Below are positions 58,814 through 64,000 of a stretch of 64,000 nucleotides of DNA, piece by piece. The notes below the pieces were generated by a model. The model ran no database searches, was not told the DNA's origin, and was given only the letters and a program-made list of their open reading frames with translations. The DNA lies in NCBI RefSeq assembly GCF_009720365.1, contig NZ_ML769317.1:216474-280473 (forward strand), read 5' to 3'. The position numbers and the translations under genes are program-made. Each line of letters begins with the position of its first letter. Position 1 is the first letter of the stretch. This DNA is from Catellatospora paridis (GTDB lineage: Bacteria; Actinomycetota; Actinomycetes; Mycobacteriales; Micromonosporaceae).

Positions 58814-60103
58814 GTGAGCGACTTCGATCCCAGTCGTCGTCGGCTGCTCGGCCTCGGCCTCGCCGGCGTCGGTGCCCTCAGCGCAGGCCCCCTACTCAGC
58901 GCCTGCGCCAGCTCCGCCGGTACGGGCGGCACCCCCACCACCGGTGGCGCCATCACCCTTCAGTCGAACCTCACCGGCGCGGCCAAGTCCGGCGTCGAGA
59001 AGCTCATCGCCGACTTCAACAAGCTCGGCAAGGGCACCGCGTCGCTGAACACCGTCGCAACGGAGATCTTCCGCACCCAGCTGCCGACCTACCTCAGCTC
59101 GGCCAACCCGCCGGACCTCTACACCTGGTACGCAGGATCCGTCGCCAACGCGTACTCGGAGAAGAACCTGCTGCTCGACGTGTCCGAGGTGTGGCAGGGG
59201 ATGGGCGACTACCCCCAGTCGCTGCGCACCCTGGCCACCGACGCCACCGGCAAGCAGGTCTTCGTGCCGATGAACAACTACTGGTGGGGCTTCTTCTACC
59301 GCAAGTCCAACTTCGCCAAGTGGGGCGTGCAGCCGCCGACGAACTGGGCCGAGTTCATGACCCTGTGCCAGACCCTGAAGGCCAAGGGCATCCCGCCGAT
59401 CGGCATCGGCCTGGGCGACACCCCGTGGGTCGCCTCAGCCTGGTTCGACTACCTCAACATCCGCATCAACGGCGCGCCGTTCCACCGCGAACTGCTCGCC
59501 GGCAAGCAGCGCTTCGACGACCCCAAGGTCAAGGCCGTCTTCACCAAGTGGCGCGAGGCCCTGCCCTACTTCGACCCCAAGGGCAAGGCGTACCCGTTCC
59601 AGGAGGCGACCACCGCCCTGCTCGCGGGCAAGACCGGCATGTTCCTCATCGGCACCTTCCTCGCCGACGCGACAGCCAAGGACGTGGTGGAAGACCTCGA
59701 CTTCTTCCAGTTCCCGATCATCGACCCGGCGGTGCCCGTCGCGGAGGAGGCGCCCACCGACGGCTTCTTCGCCAGTGCCAAGTCGGCCAACCCGGCCGCC
59801 ACCAAGGCGCTGCTCGCCTACGCGGCCTCCGTGGAGGCGCAGGAGACCTACGTCGCCAACAGCTCCGGCATCATCCTGCCCGCCCACCCCAAGGCCAAGG
59901 CGGCCGACATGCCGCTGGTCGCCAAGGGCAAGGCCATGCTGGCCGGCGCCGCCGAACTCACCCAGTTCTTCAACCGCGACTCCAGCGACGCGCTGCAACC
60001 CACCGCGGACACGGCGCTGACCCGGTTCATCGACAAGCCCGACCAGATCGACGCGATCCTCGCCGAGTGGCAGAAGAACGCCGAGAAGGTCTTCAAGGGT
60101 TGA
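58814..60103 (+). CDS. Sugar ABC transporter substrate-binding lipoprotein
   Basis: 429 residues from a GTG, chosen because AGGAAGG lies 9-10 nt upstream; ATG 58805 is too close to it. The signal has a Tat-like RRRLLG and a lipobox LLSAC, so Cys is the lipid anchor. The mature protein resembles family 1 extracellular binding proteins (DLYTWYAGSVANAYSEKNLLLDVSEVW, PPTNWAEFMTLCQTLKAKGIPPIG, GKTGMFLIGTFLADA). Two permease genes follow immediately. With the GH36 enzyme in the same unit, alpha-galactosides such as melibiose or raffinose-type sugars are likely ligands (inference). Confidence 0.9.
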   Translation: MSDFDPSRRRLLGLGLAGVGALSAGPLLSACASSAGTGGTPTTGGAITLQSNLTGAAKSGVEKLIADFNKLGKGTASLNTVATEIFRTQLPTYLSSANPPDLYTWYAGSVANAYSEKNLLLDVSEVWQGMGDYPQSLRTLATDATGKQVFVPMNNYWWGFFYRKSNFAKWGVQPPTNWAEFMTLCQTLKAKGIPPIGIGLGDTPWVASAWFDYLNIRINGAPFHRELLAGKQRFDDPKVKAVFTKWREALPYFDPKGKAYPFQEATTALLAGKTGMFLIGTFLADATAKDVVEDLDFFQFPIIDPAVPVAEEAPTDGFFASAKSANPAATKALLAYAASVEAQETYVANSSGIILPAHPKAKAADMPLVAKGKAMLAGAAELTQFFNRDSSDALQPTADTALTRFIDKPDQIDAILAEWQKNAEKVFKG

Positions 60104-60104
60104 T

Positions 60105-61013
60105 GTGACCACGGTCATCTCCACCAACAGCACTGCACGGCGGCGGCGGTCGTTCCGACCGTCGCCGCTCCTGCTGACCTTCGTCCTGGTGCCGTTCGCG
60201 ATCGAGAGCATCTGGGTGTTCTGGCCCGCGATCCAAGGGGTCTTCTTCTCGTTCACGCGGTGGGACGGATTGTCCGCCCCGGTACCCGTCGGCTTCGACA
60301 ACTACGTCGAGCTGGCCGGCGACCCGGTATTCCGGGGCGCCCTCGGCAACAGCGTTCTGTGGCTGGTGCTCTTCGGCGGCCTGTCCATCCTCGGTGGCTT
60401 CGGCATGGCGCTGGCACTGCAGCGCGAGCGCCGCGGCGTCGGCATCTACCGCGCCGCGCTGTTCCTGCCGGTCGTGTTCTCGATGGTGGTCACGGCACTC
60501 GTCTGGCGGGTCTTCTACCAGCCCGACGGGCTCGTCGACCAGGTGCTGACCGCGGTCGGGCTCGAACACCTCATCCGGCCGTGGCTGGCCGACCCCGAGA
60601 CCGCGCTCTACGCCGTCATCATTCCGGCGCTGTGGCGGCAGATCGGCTACATCATGGTGCTCTACCTGGCCGGCCTCAAGGCCGTCGACCCGGCCGTGCA
60701 CGAAGCGGCCAAGGTCGACGGCGCCAACAACTGGCAGCGGCTCTGGCACGTCACCATCCCCCAGCTCAAGGGCGTCAACGCGGTCATCCTGTCGGTCATC
60801 GTCATCGACTCGCTGCGCTCCTTCGACATCGTCTGGGCGCTGACCCGCGGCGGCCCGTACCACTCCTCGGAACTGCTGAGCACCTACATGTACTCGGCCG
60901 CGTTCCAGAGCCTGCGCCTGGGCTACGGCTCGGCGATCGCCGTGGTGATCTTCCTGCTCGCGCTCGCGGTCATCATCGGCTACCTGGTTCGCGCCTTCCG
61001 GGAGGAGTCATGA
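60105..61013 (+). CDS. Sugar ABC transporter permease 1 (MalF-type)
   Basis: 302 residues, six transmembrane helices. The EAA loop EAAKVDGANNWQRLWHVTIP contacts the ATPase. The start GTG at 60105 is one nt after the preceding stop, within TGATGTG. It is co-transcribed with the binding protein and permease 2. Confidence 0.92.
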   Translation: MTTVISTNSTARRRRSFRPSPLLLTFVLVPFAIESIWVFWPAIQGVFFSFTRWDGLSAPVPVGFDNYVELAGDPVFRGALGNSVLWLVLFGGLSILGGFGMALALQRERRGVGIYRAALFLPVVFSMVVTALVWRVFYQPDGLVDQVLTAVGLEHLIRPWLADPETALYAVIIPALWRQIGYIMVLYLAGLKAVDPAVHEAAKVDGANNWQRLWHVTIPQLKGVNAVILSVIVIDSLRSFDIVWALTRGGPYHSSELLSTYMYSAAFQSLRLGYGSAIAVVIFLLALAVIIGYLVRAFREES

Positions 61014-61834
61014 TGGGCAGACTGCGCACCGGCGGCTACCACACCGCCATGATCCTGGTGTCGCTGCTGTGGCTCGGCCCGATCATCTGGGTCGTCGTCC
61101 TGTCCACCCGCACCTTCGACGACATCGCCACCAACGGGGTCGGCAGCCTGCCGCACTCCTTCACCCTGGACACCTATGTCCAGGCGTGGACCGACGGCGG
61201 CCAGCTGCAGGCCCTGATCAACAGCCTGCTGGTCACCGTGCCCGCGGTCCTGCTCAGCCTGGGCCTGGCCGCGATGACGGCCTTCGCCCTGAGCCGGTTC
61301 CGCATCCCCGGCCGGCGCACCATCCTGCTGCTGATGCTCGCCGGCAACCTGCTCCCACCGCAGATCGTGCTCATCCCGGTCAGCAAGTTCAGCGAGCTCA
61401 CCGGCCTGTACGACACCCTGTGGGCGCTCATCGCCGTACAGGTCGGCTTCGGCCTCGGCTTCTACACCTTCGTATTGCACGGCTTCATGCGCGACCTACC
61501 CAACGAGATCCAGGAGGCCGCCACCATCGACGGGGCAGGCGTCGGGCAGATCTTCACCCGGGTGATCCTGCCGCTGACCAGACCGGCTCTGGCCGCACTC
61601 GGCGCGCTGTCGTTCACCTGGATCTTCAACGACCTGCTGTGGGCGATCACCGTCATCCGCACCGAAGGCAACATGCCCGTCACCCCGGCGCTGCTCGGCC
61701 TGCAAGGGCAGTTCGTGTCGTCGTGGAGCGTCATCGCCGCCGGGACGGTCATCGCCGCCGTGCCGACGGTCGCGGTATTCCTCGGCTTCCAGCGCCACTT
61801 CATCTCGGGCCTGGCGATCGGAGCAGTCAAATGA
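61013..61834 (+). CDS. Sugar ABC transporter permease 2 (MalG-type)
   Basis: 273 residues, six helices. The EAA loop is NEIQEAATIDGAGVGQIFTRVILP. The ATG at 61013 is 7 nt after GGAGG; ATG 61010 is possible but too close. It overlaps the previous stop by one base and the galactosidase start by four. No ATPase gene is in the locus. Actinobacterial importers of this type usually share the MsiK ATPase encoded elsewhere (established knowledge). Confidence 0.92.
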   Translation: MGRLRTGGYHTAMILVSLLWLGPIIWVVVLSTRTFDDIATNGVGSLPHSFTLDTYVQAWTDGGQLQALINSLLVTVPAVLLSLGLAAMTAFALSRFRIPGRRTILLLMLAGNLLPPQIVLIPVSKFSELTGLYDTLWALIAVQVGFGLGFYTFVLHGFMRDLPNEIQEAATIDGAGVGQIFTRVILPLTRPALAALGALSFTWIFNDLLWAITVIRTEGNMPVTPALLGLQGQFVSSWSVIAAGTVIAAVPTVAVFLGFQRHFISGLAIGAVK

Positions 61835-63906
61835 GCAACCGACAGTGGACGCTGCGCGGCGAGCACACCGAGTACACCGTTGCCGTGCCCGACCACGGCC
61901 GCTGGCTCGAACTCGTCAGCTGGGGTCCGCACGGCGTGGCGCAGGGACCTTCACCGGTCGCCTACACCGGGCCGACACCCTTCCTCACGGCAGGCGACTA
62001 CGCCCCGGTCGAATACGCCACCGACGCGGTACGCCCGTTCGCAGGTGCGGAACTGGTCGTCGAGCTGCCCAACGGCGACCGGCGCGTGTCCTGGGCCTTC
62101 CAGGAGGCGACCGGCGACGACCGGCAGCTGCGGGTCACCTTCGCCGACCGGGTCACCGGCCTGCACGCCGAGCACCGCTACCGCTTCGCCGCTGGCACCG
62201 ACGTCGTCGAACGGTGGGTGGAACTGCACAACACCGGCGACACCGCGCTGCGGCTGGTCCACGCCGCGTCCGCGGGCTTCAACGTGCCCACCCCGCACGG
62301 CGGCCGGGTCAGCTACCAGTGGGGCCAGTGGGCGCAGGAGTTCCAGCTCGACCACGTCGACCTCGGCCAGGGCCGGTTCACCGTAGGCAGCGCGCAGGGC
62401 GTGCCGGGACACCTGTTCGTGCCCTGGCTCGCCGTACGCGACAGCGCCGACGAGACCGGCCCGGCCTGGGCCGTGGCACTGGCCTGGACCGGCTCGTGGG
62501 AGATCAGCGCCCAGCGCGACACCGGCGGCCTGACCCGCGTCACCGCGGGCCGCCACCTCACCGACGGCCCGCTCACGCTGGCCCCCGGCGAGAAGCTGGC
62601 CCTGCCGGTGGTCGCGGGCGCCTACAGCGACGAAGGCCTCGACGGCCTCGCCCGGGTCTGGCACACCTACCAGCGTGGACTCGCCGGCGACCGGCTCGAC
62701 CGGGTCCGTCCCGTGCTCTACAACTCGTGGGAGGCCACCGGTTTCGCCGTCGACGCGGGCAACCAGCTCGCGCTGGCCCGCACCGCCGCCGAGATCGGTG
62801 CGGAGGCGTTCGTCGTCGACGACGGCTGGTTCATCGGCCGCCACGACGACCGCGGCGGGCTCGGCGACTGGAGTGTCGACGACGCCAAGTTCCCCGACGG
62901 GTTCGACGCGTTCATCGCCGAGATCCGCGCTATGGGACTCACCTTCGGGCTCTGGGTCGAACCCGAGTGCATCAGCCCGGCGTCGCAGCTCTACGCCGAA
63001 CACCCCGACTGGGTGTACGCCGTCGACGGCCGACCGCAGACCCTGGTCCGCAACCAGCTGCTGCTCGACCTCGGCCGGCTCGAGGTCGCCGAGTTCGTCC
63101 ACAGCACCGTCGACGGCCTGCTGCGCCGCCACGACATCGGCTACCTGAAATGGGACTTCAACCGCCCCCGCACCGAACCCGGGCGGCCCGGTGCGGTCGC
63201 TCGGGTCGACCTCGACGGCGCGCACGTGGCCAACCTGCACCGCATCTACGAGCAGCTGCGCCGCGACCACCCCGACGTGATCATCGAGGCGTGCGCGGGC
63301 GGCGGTGGCCGCACCGACCTGGCCATGGCCGCCCGCGCCGACGTGTTCTGGCCCAGTGACAACACCGGGCCGCTGGACCGCCTCGCCATCCAGCACGGGT
63401 TCCTGCACGCCAACGCGCCGCACCTGCTCAGCTCCTGGGTCACCGACGCGCCCGGCCTGTTCGACCCGCGGCCGCGCTCGCTGGCGTTCCGGTTCGTGCT
63501 GGCGATGGCGGGCGTGCTCGGCATCGGCGCGGACATCCGGCACTGGAGCACCGAGCAGCGCGCCGAGGCGAACGCGTGGATCGCGCGGTACAAGCAGATC
63601 CGCGACGTGATCATGCGCGGGGAGGTGCACCTCATCGGTGGCCCGGACCAGGCCCGCTGCGCGGTGCAGTACACCTCGCCCGACGGCGCGACCGTGGTCG
63701 TGCTCGCCTGGCACACCGGGCGCCTCGACGGCCCCGGACTGCTGCCGTCGCGGCCGGTGCGGCTGCCCCTGCGCGGCCTCGGCCACCGGGACGTCTACCG
63801 CCACGGTGAGCAGCAGTACTCAGGCAGCCACCTGAGCGCCGTCGGCCTGCCGGTGCAGTGGACCGCCGAGCACGACGCCGAACTGATCGTGCTGCACCGG
63901 GCCTGA
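61831..63906 (+). CDS. Alpha-galactosidase, glycoside hydrolase family 36
   Basis: 691 residues, cytoplasmic (no signal). An N-terminal beta-sandwich precedes the TIM barrel. The latter begins RPVLYNSWEATGFAVD and includes FVVDDGWF, DWSVDDAKFPDGFDAFIAEI and GLWVEPECISP. The nucleophile is D442 in YLKWDFNR. The acid/base is D510 in FWPSDNTGPLDRLAIQHGF. The C-terminal domain is short. It releases galactose from imported alpha-galactosides. The ATG overlaps the permease stop (ATGA). The product enters the divergent De Ley-Doudoroff operon. Confidence 0.95.
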   Translation: MSNRQWTLRGEHTEYTVAVPDHGRWLELVSWGPHGVAQGPSPVAYTGPTPFLTAGDYAPVEYATDAVRPFAGAELVVELPNGDRRVSWAFQEATGDDRQLRVTFADRVTGLHAEHRYRFAAGTDVVERWVELHNTGDTALRLVHAASAGFNVPTPHGGRVSYQWGQWAQEFQLDHVDLGQGRFTVGSAQGVPGHLFVPWLAVRDSADETGPAWAVALAWTGSWEISAQRDTGGLTRVTAGRHLTDGPLTLAPGEKLALPVVAGAYSDEGLDGLARVWHTYQRGLAGDRLDRVRPVLYNSWEATGFAVDAGNQLALARTAAEIGAEAFVVDDGWFIGRHDDRGGLGDWSVDDAKFPDGFDAFIAEIRAMGLTFGLWVEPECISPASQLYAEHPDWVYAVDGRPQTLVRNQLLLDLGRLEVAEFVHSTVDGLLRRHDIGYLKWDFNRPRTEPGRPGAVARVDLDGAHVANLHRIYEQLRRDHPDVIIEACAGGGGRTDLAMAARADVFWPSDNTGPLDRLAIQHGFLHANAPHLLSSWVTDAPGLFDPRPRSLAFRFVLAMAGVLGIGADIRHWSTEQRAEANAWIARYKQIRDVIMRGEVHLIGGPDQARCAVQYTSPDGATVVVLAWHTGRLDGPGLLPSRPVRLPLRGLGHRDVYRHGEQQYSGSHLSAVGLPVQWTAEHDAELIVLHRA

Positions 63907-63922
63907 CCCGATCTACGGTGGC

Positions 63923-64000
63923 GGGGGGGGGGGGGGGGGCCCGCCCCCCCCCCCCCCCCCCGCAGGAGGGGGGGGGGGGGGGGGCGCGGGCGGGGCGGGG
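63923..64000. other. G/C homopolymer tail, probable assembly artefact
   Basis: Runs of 17 G (63923-63939), 18 C (63944-63961) and 17 G (63968-63984) with few other bases follow the galactosidase stop by 17 bp. The pattern is unlike any other part of the window. It most likely marks a contig end or poly-G read error, possibly seeded by a real GC-rich terminator. Confidence 0.7.

Noticed and set aside
63923..64000. G/C runs considered as a telomere-like or quadruplex element
   Set aside because: Position at the window end, homopolymer nature and lack of ordered repeats fit an assembly artefact better.

Overview
The window is about 73% G+C or higher by eye, with long open shadow frames on both strands, GTG and TTG starts, and many AfsR/SARP-type and NB-ARC (STAND) regulators, secreted subtilases and Tat/Sec exoenzymes. 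This points to a filamentous actinobacterium, most likely of the Micromonosporaceae (inference). No rRNA, tRNA, CRISPR array, insertion sequence or phage gene was recognised. The first gene is cut by the window edge, and the last 80 bases are a G/C homopolymer tail that looks like an assembly end.

Region 1 (1-9423) reads as an alkyl-sulfate / long-chain alcohol catabolic island: TetR regulator (partial), MFS transporter, acyl-CoA ligase, aldehyde dehydrogenase, GMC alcohol oxidase and an alkyl-sulfatase of the metallo-beta-lactamase fold. Sulfatase, oxidase, dehydrogenase and CoA ligase form a logical chain from R-OSO3 to acyl-CoA. Two promoters in it (635-663 and 5678-5706) are near copies, each with a TAACG-type inverted repeat over the -10 box. 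A LuxR/TrmB-like regulator follows at 9632.

Region 2 (10.6-36.2 kb) is regulatory and secretory. It holds two large subtilases, a PhnB-like protein with a textbook leaderless promoter, two HTH-STAND proteins, three SARP-STAND proteins in different states of completeness, an ECF sigma factor, a tandem universal stress protein, a disulfide-less FAD oxidoreductase, and two alpha/beta hydrolases, one lacking the nucleophile serine. Four promoters here share one architecture: CACTG/C-like 5-mers repeated every 11 bp, the last ending exactly 8 bp before a TAnnnT -10 box. This is the hallmark of SARP binding sites. The four drive the stress protein, both hydrolases and the ECF sigma factor, and I regard this local SARP regulon as the main discovery.

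Region 3 (36.3-52.5 kb) is mixed: a hexapeptide acyltransferase fusion, a TOPRIM protein, a DUF1295 membrane protein, a family-9-like pectate lyase with a LacI-like operator at its start point, a frameshifted surface-protein remnant, an esterase, a GNAT, a secreted NamZ/NagZ pair for peptidoglycan sugar recycling, trehalose-6-phosphate synthase, and a MerR gene with a 19-bp-spacer promoter.

Region 4 (52.6-63.9 kb) is an alpha-galactoside locus. A divergent ABC importer (lipoprotein plus two permeases, no ATPase) and a GH36 alpha-galactosidase face a seven-gene operon, mostly overlapping by 4 bp. It encodes sugar dehydrogenase, GntR repressor, galactonate-type dehydratase, epimerase-like protein, KDPG/KDPGal aldolase, PfkB kinase and SMP-30 lactonase: a complete oxidative De Ley-Doudoroff route.
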